A DNA stretch of 64,000 nt. It comes from Ectocarpus siliculosus. Its lineage: Eukaryota > Sar > Phaeophyceae > Ectocarpales > Ectocarpaceae. Below, piece after piece: positions 1 to 10,300 of the stretch (its first letter is position 1; each line of letters opens with the position of its first letter). The stretch lies in NCBI GenBank assembly GCA_000310025.1, contig FN649741.1, positions 3,781,881 through 3,845,880 on the forward strand. The letters are read 5' to 3'. Made by a program: the position numbers and the translations under genes. The notes beneath the pieces are model-generated. The model did not search any database, was not told the origin of the DNA, and saw only the letters and a program-made list of their open reading frames with translations.

Positions 1-277
1 AAGGCCAATGTCCCTGCATCCAATGGTTCATGTAGGTACCCATTCCCTTCTTCCAACATTCCGTACACATCTAGACTCTCGTTGTCTTTGGTTTCTTTGG
101 GTAGATTCTGATCTTCTCTCGCGACGAAAGAGATAACTTCCTCTTGAACCCCGCTAGATCTGCCGTGTCCAGTTCATCACCGTTATCGATTTCGAACTCC
201 TTCCGTTCGTCATCTACAACGGTAACCCACTCCGTGGGTTGTCTTCCCCTCTTCTTGTTTGCCATCTCGCCTCCCAA
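1..277 (-). pseudogene. Short broken open frame at left edge, perhaps ubiquitin-like / Crinkler-header-like
   Basis: From an ATG at 277 the minus strand reads MANKKRGRQPTEW, then VVDDERKEFEIDNGDELD, then ADLAGFKRKLSLSS, and stops at 71-73. A second frame overlaps and runs on to the window edge: LPKETKDNESLDVYGMLEEG then YLHEPLDAGTLA. Both look like one protein interrupted by a frame change near 100-125. The layout (charged start, a D-L-x-x-F-K segment, then an L-D-V-Y segment) loosely recalls the ubiquitin-like headers of Crinkler-type proteins. The family call is weak. It may be a pseudogene, a sequencing error, or two exons of a gene continuing outside the window. Confidence 0.3.
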
Positions 278-993
278 GCTGCGGTTGGCAACCTCTCCTT
301 TCCCCTATCATGCATACTGCCATTTTATCTTCCTTGCGTGTTGCGCGGAGGTGGGGGGAGGGGGGCGGGGGCGAATATACTGTTGGTGTTAAACACGCTA
401 TATGTACTCATAAATTCACCCATCCCCCGTCCATCAGCACGACCTGTCTGTGTCTTCAGCATGGGGTTATCGGCGTAGCAATAATAACCGTTTATCCTAG
501 GGGGTGCCTGCTCGGTTTGAGGCCACCAATAAGCGTCGAGCCTCACGCAACATAAGCGGTTCTTAAGTGGTGCCGAGTTCTATACGGGATGAGACGAAGA
601 AGTTTGAGCACTCTGGCGGAAATGTCCGTGTGGAGAGAACCAGGTACGCGCTCTCAACCCTGTGTCGTGGTGATTGCCCCCTCTAACCGTTCTTTTATCG
701 ACATGTTGCACTGCATGGCTCTGTAGCCCTATCATGCTGGTGTTATTGCTTCCGCTAGTACTGCTCACGGCTGGCCATGTCGAATGCCTACAGAGGACGC
801 TTGTGTTCTTGTCACGCTCCTGTAGGAGGAAAGCCATGCGGAGGGCTTCCAAGAACGCAGAGGAGGTGAGTATCATCCCCGTAGACAGCTCATGGTCGCG
901 GGGGACGCAATATGGTTGTGCAGAATTTGAAGTGACTGGAGTACGTGGTGCTCACAAGATGGAGCTGCTGAGGATGAAAGCGTCTTCAAAACC

Positions 994-1062
994 TCTTTGA
1001 GAACGCCCCGCGCGGGCCGTAAGATATGTTTGAAAGAACGCGCCCCACGGGCGTTCTCAAAG
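994..1062. repeat. Inverted repeat (14 bp arms)
   Basis: CTTTGAGAACGCCC near 994 is matched by its exact reverse complement GGGCGTTCTCAAAG near 1049, with a GC-rich loop of about 40 bases. The right arm runs into the adjacent tandem repeat. Confidence 0.6.
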
Positions 1063-1115
1063 GTGGCTCTCAAAGGAGGTTCTCAAAGGAGGTTCTCAAA
1101 GGTAGTTCTCAAAGG
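1052..1115. repeat. Short tandem repeat, ~13 bp unit
   Basis: About five consecutive units of the form TCTCAAAGGNGGT with small variations. It overlaps the right arm of the inverted repeat, so the two may have grown from the same sequence. Confidence 0.7.
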
Positions 1116-2304
1116 TAAGGGGCGGCGATCTGCGAGCGATCGATGCACGAAAAAACACCGCTCGGGCCAAAATCCCCGCTGGGTGTTGCGTTCTTTCTTC
1201 CGATATACGCACCTCCTGAACACAACAAAAACCTTCTTGACACTTGAACGTCTCGCCCCGGAGCCCATGATGTCGACCAACGGTTTGAACTGTAGAGCGT
1301 GTGCGTTGTTGTTTCTCGCTTACGTCCATTCTTTTCATTGCTCTGTTTTTCATGTTCGGTATAAGTCTCTTGGTCTGGCAGATTCGTATACAATGGGAGA
1401 GACTGAGAGTATCGCTTGATAGTTTTGGTGAGTTTTCAGTTCACATACGGCAGAGAGGTTCTACGGTCTTTTGATCGTGTGGCCGTGACTAACCTATTTG
1501 TAGCGAGACGTACAGAGGGAGGACGAGAACACATGTAGACTAAATACAATACAGTAGATGAGCAGCGCTTGATTTGACGAAACAATATCAACAAACGGTG
1601 AAAAAAAAAGAAGTAGTGTTCGCCGGAATGAATGTCTTGCGTATATTGTTGAACGCGCTGCAGTGAGGGCACCTCCTTCTTCGTATTCGTGAATTGAACT
1701 GAACGCCCCGCAGAGTCACAGGTATGCCTCAGCGGGTAGAAACCATACGATCACCCAGGTACTACCAAAAGCTTGAGTTATATTGTGATCCCCCTGCGGT
1801 ATTTTGTTCGGTGAGGGGAGGGACATTCTCCTGGACCAGGGCGTTCTCGGAGGATTTGCGGTACTCTGTGCGATCAGCGGCTATGAGAATGGCTTGGTTG
1901 GTCGACGCGTGCTGCTTGAAATGCAAATCTGCTGCTCATACGCATCCCGCGTTACACTCACCGGTCCAACTCTTGCGTTTTCGTAGAGAGCAGACAGGCT
2001 CGCTGCGGTGAATACCAGATAGAACCAGTCGTCCAATCATTTGTGGATGGCTGTTCCCTCGGAACAAACCAGTACTTGTTCAGTGTGCTGTTCGCTGTAT
2101 ATCCTAAGTACAGAATAGTGCACTCTCTTAAACACCCGGGTGGCCAGAGCACGAGCAAATAACCGAAGTGGTTCACACGCCAAAATCTTATTTGGAGAGT
2201 GGAGTGAACCGCATCGTGGAGCATCAAGGGCTCCGTCGTACCATCGTACTCCCAGATATCACAAAACCTGCGCACATCTCTGCCACGACTGACGATATCA
2301 TGCC

Positions 2305-2965
2305 TCCCTCCCAACTCGATGCGAGATATGACCTCGGGATGGCTTGATCAATCAGCACGGAAAATACCCACAGCCAATCTTCCTTCCAGATCATCTTCCT
2401 ACTTTCATTCCAACACAGATTTTCAACGTGTCTCTGCCTTAGAAAACAGGGTCACCAAAACCAGTTTTAACACCGAATCAGGCCTCCTACATTGAACTAC
2501 CGCCCTCACTGATAAACCACCTCACGTCACGTGCCGCATGACTGAGGAGCTGCTGTTGAGCGCTCTCTCCATATATCGTCATGCCTCCCTTGTCCAATCT
2601 CCTATAATGTTGCTGGCATATTTCTCTCAATTTTAAGAAAAGCATCTACATAACGCCCCCACCCCCCACCCCCGCGCGCACCCAACTCAACGCGAAACAC
2701 CATCTCGTAATATATTTACGAATCAGCGTGGAACTAGTCTTCCTTCCAGATCATCTCCCGAATACCAATCCAACACAGAGTTCCAAGGTCTCCGTGAGTC
2801 ACAAAACAAATTAATTAAGTCTCAAATGTTTAGCTTTTAACATCTCCTACACGTTAACCTACCTCTTACCAGCAAACCGCGCGCCGCACGACGAAGGAGC
2901 TGCTGGCAGTGCGCTCTCCCTCCAGTCTTCTTCCCTCAATGTCTCTGTTTCTATTCTTCTTTCAG
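2305..2965. repeat. Diverged direct duplication (two units, ~370 bp apart)
   Basis: Unit 1 (about 2305-2620) and unit 2 (about 2680-2965) share colinear blocks: CCAACTC.A.GCGA.A, CTTCCTTCCAGATCATCT, CCAACACAGA.TT, then a GAGGAGCTGCTG / AAGGAGCTGCTGGCA block. Divergence is substantial. No open frame is conserved between the units. Confidence 0.5.
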
Positions 2966-3333
2966 CATCACACATATTCAATCGACTGCTACCGAACGTT
3001 ATTGCAGAGTTTCTCTCTATTATCTCACACTGTTCCTTGATGCCTGGCCAGAAACACAGCAGTGGAGCATCCCCTGACATCACTTGGACTTAGAAACATG
3101 TGCACCGGAGGTATGCACCCGAGGCTTCAATCATTTGAACAGGTGAAATTGCTGAGTGAGACGAGCGACGAACGATCGATTGTCTCATAGGCATCTTCTT
3201 TGATTGAAGCCCCACCACCGCCAGCGCCACTACTGCCACCTGCCTACCCGAGACTTACGAATATCACCATGTTGCACGTGAAAATAGACAACAGTTGTAA
3301 AGTTTTGGAACAGACAAGACAAAAGTGTTCTAT

Positions 3334-4370
3334 TTATAGCCCCTTCTTCTCCTCCCTTCCGTTGTCGCTGGCACCATCATCGAAACTCTCGTGTCCGTTG
3401 ATACTGGCGACCGGGGAACGAAAGATAGAATCAGCGTCCCTGTTGTCGAATTTCTCCATGTATTCGACGTCGCCCACATTGGACACCTTCGTTGTGGTAC
3501 GCAAGGCAAGGACGAAGGAGAGAGCTGGGCTGGGACCAAACAATCGAGGGCATAGCCTACAACTTTTTTGTAGATCACGATTTTTTTCGTTCTGCTTTGA
3601 TCCAGAAACACCCCATGAGCTGGGGGCTCTTGCACTTGGGGAAGGGTATCCTATAACTTCGAAAGCTGGCACGATGAAAGGTCAAGGGAATACCTCGTCC
3701 CTCTGTTTCATACGAGTACAGAAAATATGTTCCATGTACAATACAACATAGAGTCGAAGTGAACTTTGTCATTATGTTTCTGTACACTTCGTGTAGTCGA
3801 TCTTCGGTGGGTTTGTGACCACGGTAAAATCGTAGCCTATCAAATGTAATGCCGTAAAGGTGCTATATAGATATAAGCCAGAGATATTGAACAATTACAG
3901 ACGCCAACGACAACAACGACAACAACGACAAGGACAACAACAATCACGATTCCCTGAAGGGCATGTTGTTTGGTGTAACATTTCCATGGTTGTCCATGTG
4001 CTTTGTGCATGCTTGTCGTATCGGTCCAGGTTGATGCTGGCTACTTCGTGTACCATTGCCGTGAATTTCTGTTGGGTCGTGCGATGTACGCCTCAGAGAA
4101 GAATATACCATACTGATCGGGGGGTACGGCTTTGTAGAGTTCATGAACGGTTTTGGTATCTTGAAAGAAAACCAACCGCAAAACTCGAGACGTCACCCCC
4201 CAACGTGGTAGGGAAATAGCCTTCAATACCAAACGTTGTGGACAGCATAGCGCCAGTACCTGGTCCTCGTCGTCACTGAGCGTGAATTTATCCTTCTGTT
4301 CGTTGGCGTGGCGCGACAGGAGTTCCACCAAGCGCGGGTGCCCACTAGCCCGGGCGTACTTCTCCATTCT
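3334..4370 (-). CDS. C-terminal charged tail and stop codon (last 2 exons)
   Basis: Exon 4260-4370 encodes MEKYARASGHPRLVELLSRH then an acidic segment (FTLSDDEDQ). Exon 3334-3486 encodes VSNVGDVEYMEKFDN, RDADSIFRSPVASINGHE and DDGASDNGREEKKGL followed by TAA. Both junctions are phase 0 and the joined tail is consistently acidic. An alternative end at 4041 (TAG) in another frame was considered less likely. The stop at 3334-3336 is taken as the end of the gene. Confidence 0.58.
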
Positions 4371-7300
4371 CTCTTCAAGAAGATCCTAATTGATTGATTG
4401 AGGGGAGACGGTGTTTGCAAAGAGGTGCCACCGTCATTTCGCATTGCTAGGATCGCCCTGATTGCAACACGAACGTCGAGGGCTACCCGAAATGCTTGGT
4501 GTATGAATGTGTGGTAGATAGACATACCGCATGGTCGTAGATAATGAAGCAAAGAAAACTAGGGTCGCCGGGTCAAGTAGACGCCAACGTTTCAGCGAAG
4601 AAATAAACCGACTAGATGAGCCCGGACACCTCCGTAACGTCAAAATAATGTCCGGGGAGTTGGAGGACATCCTAACGTACACCAGAGTATTTACCTCCTG
4701 AACACGGACCCCCGTCCTGTCGCCCCCCAACCCCACCATCTGAAATCCTTTTCAAGGATCCCTCACTCACCTGCGCGAACTCGCCACTTCCCGCCCCTGT
4801 CGTTTTCGACTTTGCTCCGCCTGGCCCAAGCACCATGTCAGTTTTTGCGCTGCTTCCCGGAACAGAGCCGGCAAGGCGGGGGCTGGGGATGGGGGATCCC
4901 AAACCGCCGTCAGCCATCGGTGCCGCTGATTCTCTATACTTGAATAGCTCTGTACACAAAACAATTTTGGGGACAGTGAAATGAGGTGAGACGACAACCA
5001 GGCATGCCGTCAAAACATGGTTGTTCGTTCCATACAGCGACAACGCCCCAACACTGTCGTTCACGAGTGTCGGATGTTGTCAACGAGGTAGCACGGCCTC
5101 CTCCAATACCTGGCACGCAATCGATATGTTTCTAACGTGCTTTAGTCAAATAGCATAAAACCGTGCGTAGACAGGACAATCTCAGAGGGTATGTACCTCG
5201 AGGACTTTTACCCCCGACACATACTGGTTTGGCCGTTTCGCCCGAAGATCGTGCAGACTTTTCGTAGTCCCCCCCTCACCTTGTGTCAACACCTTGAGCG
5301 AGCGGTGGAAGTGCTGCGTGAATCGCGGGTCTAGGTCATTAGTCATGTCCGACGGGTCGACGTGGATATGAGCCGCCGCGTGCACGAGAACCAACCCGAA
5401 GTCTCCACTGCTCGAAAGGCGCCGAACTGTGCCCGAATAGCGGCAATATCGAGGAAGGGACAAGGCGATGGAACGGGCATGACGGTTGACAACTTTTTTT
5501 TCGCCAATCAGACCCACGTAGTTATGTCGAGGCAGCCACAAATGCTAGAAGGCAATAATCTCAAGTCCCTCAAGTACTTCAGTGCATCCACGAAACAACC
5601 TGCCGAAGTACTTCGGCAGTTCATACTTCATCGCCGTACAGAAATTCCGCCGTATTCGAAACCCCTCAGCATTATTGATCGTACCGCTGTTTGCAAATAC
5701 ACTCTAGCAATATGGTTGCATCTCCGCCGGTTACACTAACCGTGTAGATTGAGCACGCCCGTTGAAGCCTCCCAAAGGTAGGAGTTGCGGAACGCGTTGG
5801 CGTTGAGCCTACCACCGGTACCGCTGCCTTGACTAGGAACGTCCGTCGGGGGTAGGTTCTTGGCGACCTGAAGCCTAACAGTGTCGGCAAGGCCGAGCAC
5901 CGACAGCAGGTGCTCCCCGAACTCCAGCCGGGCGACCGCTTGCACCGGGAGCTTGTCTCTTGGGATAACCTTGTTCAAGACCGGGAAAGAGTGAAACGAT
6001 GTCGTGGAGACCACGGGTATGGTTTTGGTGGTGGGTTCTCTGCGGAGGTTTGGTGCGTATTGGTTGAGGAGTGCCCACCCTTTGTACTTCTTCTACATCT
6101 ACCAACGGTGACGACCACACAGCGAAATTTTAGTTCAGCGAGTGGCTTTCTCGCCGTACACGTCGCTCAATGCTCCCGCTCGTGTGTGTCCGAATGCGAG
6201 AGCCAACTTATGCTTATCGCTTCGAACAACTCTGCGGCCATTTTGGCACAATATGTTTACATGTATCTTGTGCTTGTCTGGCTCTCACTTGCAAGTCGTT
6301 GCCCTCCGGAATTGTGGCCTCATCCTCGGCGTCTCTGTACACCTGTGTCGACCCGTCACCACCCGCGGAAATGCCGGGCCCCAACAGCCTGTTCCCTTGG
6401 GCAGCCTGATTTCATAGAGGCCAACCGCAATCAGCACAAGGTGCCCGGGGCTCGGTGATCAAGTTAATGCAACAGACTCAACCCCGCCCTTCCCCCCGAA
6501 GTCAATGATCTCTGTTCACCGTTGCGGACCTACACTCGCTCGGCAACTCGCGTGTTCGTTCCCAACCGCGTGAGTCCCGCTTCGTCCTCTAGTGCAATGT
6601 AAAAACCCCCCTACATATACTGCACACGGTGAAAACAAGCCTTGAAAAGCTGTACAAGTTCATTAGCGAAGTAAATATCTAGGTCCAACAAACAACACCA
6701 GCGCAATAGGTAATGTTACAACCAAATTTTAACATCTGTATCCAATTTTCTCGCAAACATTAGGAAGTGTGGGTAAATAAATGCATCCAGGGAATATATG
6801 CGGTCGATGGTGTGAATGGGATCATGAATCGATTCCAAGTGATTTACCACCGTAGTGCAGCAGATGAGTCGCACCTTTAGTGCCGAGATCAGGCCCTCGA
6901 TTCCCTCCAACTTGGACGATATGTGCGTGTACGCCGTCGCCGTGGCGGCCGTGGCGGCGGCGGCAGCGGCCGCCGCAGAGGCTCCCCCGCCGGCCCCGGA
7001 CAAAGATCCCCTGCCGCTGACACTGTTGTGCCTTTGGACCATTTTCCTGCAAGTTGACGTGAACCCAGGAAAGCCGACGTGTTGCGGTGGTTCTTCGGGA
7101 GGATGAAAGGCGATAGGCATGTGGAGTGGACCCCAACGGGGGAGCTTCACGAGAATGAGTCGCCAGTGTTCAGGGCTTTCGAGATCGTGGGTTTGATTGT
7201 GTGTAGTCTGAGACTCGCAGGGGGTCCCGGGGAATGCTGGTTGATGGACTCAACCTGTGCACGTTGTTTTCATTGGATGCCAGCAACAGGGGTGAAGACC

Positions 7301-10300
7301 GAAAAGCGACTAGGTCCATTCGAAACTGGTGGTCATGCGACCTCAGGGAATTGAAGTTTCCCTTTTAGACAATATGGTACCAATGAGCTCCCATACGTGT
7401 CATCTCTGTATTTGCGCTACACGACCGACTTGTATTGTAATCAGAAAAGTGTCATCAGGCACAGAACAATAGCTGAATTTTTCTAGTATTCCAGGCGACT
7501 TACCCTTGTATCAACAACACCTGGTAGTAGGGACCGATTCTCGCCGCTACACGTGCAAAGCGCCTGACAAAATCAGGTGGCGCTTGCATGGGTATTGACC
7601 TGATCATTACTACGCGATCTTGGCACCACCTTGTTCTCCGTCTCCCCTTGAGGCCCCAGCTCTGACAACAGTCAGAGTCATGTTGTGACTAGGTTGTGAC
7701 CCCATTGAGTTAGCCCCCGTTGTTGGCACCAGAAAGTGTACACAACGGCATGGTCTCTTCCCGTGTGCCCCTTCTGCTCTACATTGAATGCATCGTGGTT
7801 TAGTTTGTTGACTCATTACGCTTGTAGTGTGGAATCGTTGAGCCCAAAAGCTGGGACACATATTTGAGTACACAAACTTTGGGTTGTTCAAGCTTACCTC
7901 GTCTCGTTGGCGGCGAGTGTCTCCTTCAGCCTTTCTTTGGCCTCGTTCGGGCCACCTCTCTGGTTGTTCGGTTAAGCGTCGTCATTGGACGGGGGGAGGG
8001 GGGGGGGAGAAGCATCCACGATGAGTTTAGTTCGGGTACGAATGGAATGTACATAGGGTTGGATGGTGGGCGAGACAAAAACATGTTCTCATGGAGTGTC
8101 GTTATGCATGGAATAAGTCTCGTACTCAGCCCAAACACACTTTTTTAGCAACATTTCGGAGGTGTCGTGTCGATGGTGCACCCTACGCGCACGGATTTCT
8201 TCGTTTTCGCTCAGCATCACTCGCTCGCTGGGATAACACGCACCGCACGAAAAACCACCGATTGCATGTCTTCCTCAAACCAAAAAATCGGCCACTGCAA
8301 ACACGTGGCGGCAAGGTTTGAAACGAGAGCGCAGCAAAGAACGCAGAGGCCCAAAACACTCATTTACCTTCCGTGCTAGTTGAATCGCTGCCTGGTCGAT
8401 GTCCACCTTCAGTGCGCTGACGCTTCCCGAAGCGGACAGTGCTCCGACCTCTGCGGCATCCTCCAGTTGGGTCTGCCTCTCGATTTCCTGCTCTCGGTTG
8501 TCGTGGCGTTTGCAGTCCCACAACGGAATACATCCGTGATTTGCGAAAGAGTGTGAGGAATCGCGATGATCGTGGTCGCTCTGCTTGTTTCAACCAGCTG
8601 CCACGAATGTGCAGGTTAGCTCCTGGTGCTGGCACAACGTCTGCACATCGATATGCGTATTGGTCTACACGGGAATGCGCATCGTTGCTCTTTGGAGAAC
8701 GTCAGGGCCAACTTACGACATGTCATTGACGATCTGTAGAATTCGCTCTTATGTAGTGCGGGCGGTGCTGTGCGTGACACTATTTTCCCACACCTGCAGC
8801 CTCTGCGCATCCCTGGTCTCTTTCTCCTTGAGCTGCCTCTCCTCCCTTTTCCTCATTTCCTCCGTCTTCTTCTGCCGTCGAGCGGCCAGCTTCTGCTCGA
8901 GCTTGCTCTTGGAAGACTGTTCCTCGGCCTTGAGTGCGCCGAGTTCGGCCGCCTTCATGAGATCGAGTAGTTATAACGAGGGTTAGGGAAGAACCGCACA
9001 CGCGGGAGACAAAGGTTCGACGGAGCGCCGAATACCTTAAGACAAGAACCTTCCAATCCCAAACACAAACAGCTGCAACGAAGCAGCGTTCCTTGGCGAC
9101 CAGACGTTTCGAGTACGTCCCTCGTATCGAAAAGGCAATGATGCGCCTGGACCAACTTGTTACCTGGTCAAGCTTGAACTGCTCCAGAAGAGCTTCTTTT
9201 TGGCTGGCATTGAGCTGGTCGCTCCTCTCCTCCATCTTGCGCTTTTCCTCTTCTCGTTGCCTCTCGAGCTCCGCCTGGGCGCGTTTACGCAAAGCGTGCG
9301 AATCAAGTAGATAAGTACTTCGTGGGTTGCACACTGAAGCAGTTCCAGTCACACTGTTTGATCAAATCTCCCCCTCCCATTGCGAACAGGAGAGAATGTT
9401 CAGGTTCAGGAACGCTTCGGAAATTTCGTGCAGAAAGAGCGATGGGCTAACCTTGATGTACAATTCTTGTCTCTGTCTGTGCTCGCTCGATTCAGTTTTT
9501 TATCGCGCAGTTCTCTCTTCATGTTTCTCCTTTAAACCCGACGCTACAAGACTTTCTCCCATGACTGTCGCCGACGATAAAGCCCCTTGCATGCTTACAT
9601 TTTGCGGTCACAATTTCGCAACCTCCACCTTTTACCTGTTTTTCTTTGAGGCGTGCCTCCTGTGCCTCTCTCTCGACATCCAAGACCTTTTGCTCCTCCG
9701 CCTGCAATCTCTGCATCTCGGCGTCGTGACGCTGACGAAGTTGCTCCTCGAACCTGCCACAGGGCAAATGGGCCATGACTTCAAACCTTGTGAAGAGACG
9801 AACGCATCTCTCTTAACCACCCGACCCGCACATGTCGCCTGGTCAGTGCCACGCGATACAGCATACAGGGACGCACTTCCACGTGCACGAGTTGTTGTTC
9901 ATCGTACCGGAAGGTTCTCACTCACTCGCGCGCTTGGCTGTGATGGACCGCTCAAGACTGGGTACGTCCACAGGCGGTACAACGCGCGACACAATGCGTA
10001 AAGTTCCGTGCCATGCCCTTGGCTCCGCCAAAACGTATGAGACCGTCCCCAGCAATGTTGTCACCAGCGAATATGGCTATGGCGAGTGTTCCACCGACGG
10101 GCACGTAGCTAGCAATAGGCAAGCTCGACTCACTTGCTCCTCTCTTCTTGAAGGCGCTTGAGACGCTCCTCCTTCTCCCGCTCCATGGCAGCATGGAAAT
10201 TCTCGAGCTCCTCTTCGTGCCTGGTGGCATTGATCTCTTGCAGCCGCTCCAGGGCGGATTCGGGTGCGATGGCCTGTTGTTGATGTTTAAAAGGGTTGGT

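Larger units (their letters stand above)
278..3333. other. Intergenic region downstream of the giant gene
   Basis: About 3 kb with many short open frames on both strands but no splice-supported or compositionally coding stretch. It contains the inverted and tandem repeat near 1 kb and the diverged direct duplication at 2.3-3.0 kb. The 3' UTR of the giant gene probably reaches into its right end; no clear polyadenylation signal was identified. Confidence 0.55.

Noticed and set aside
3200-3751. Plus-strand open frame of 183 codons
   Set aside because: It is antisense to the proposed last exon, with low-complexity Pro/Ser content and no splice context.
4041-4170. Open stretch VHELYKAVPPDQYGIFFSEA ending in TAG, as the last exon
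   Set aside because: It needs a phase-1 donor in exon 4260-4370, where only weak sites exist, while the exon at 3334-3486 joins in phase 0 from a good donor. Kept as an alternative in the findings.
4561-4700. Plus-strand open stretch (RRQRFSEEINRLDEPGHLRN)
   Set aside because: It is short, lies in an intron of the minus-strand gene, and has no start, splice or neighbour support.
5280-5426. Zinc metalloprotease based on H-A-A-A-H
   Set aside because: The catalytic Glu of H-E-x-x-H is absent and no third metal ligand in a standard spacing was identified.
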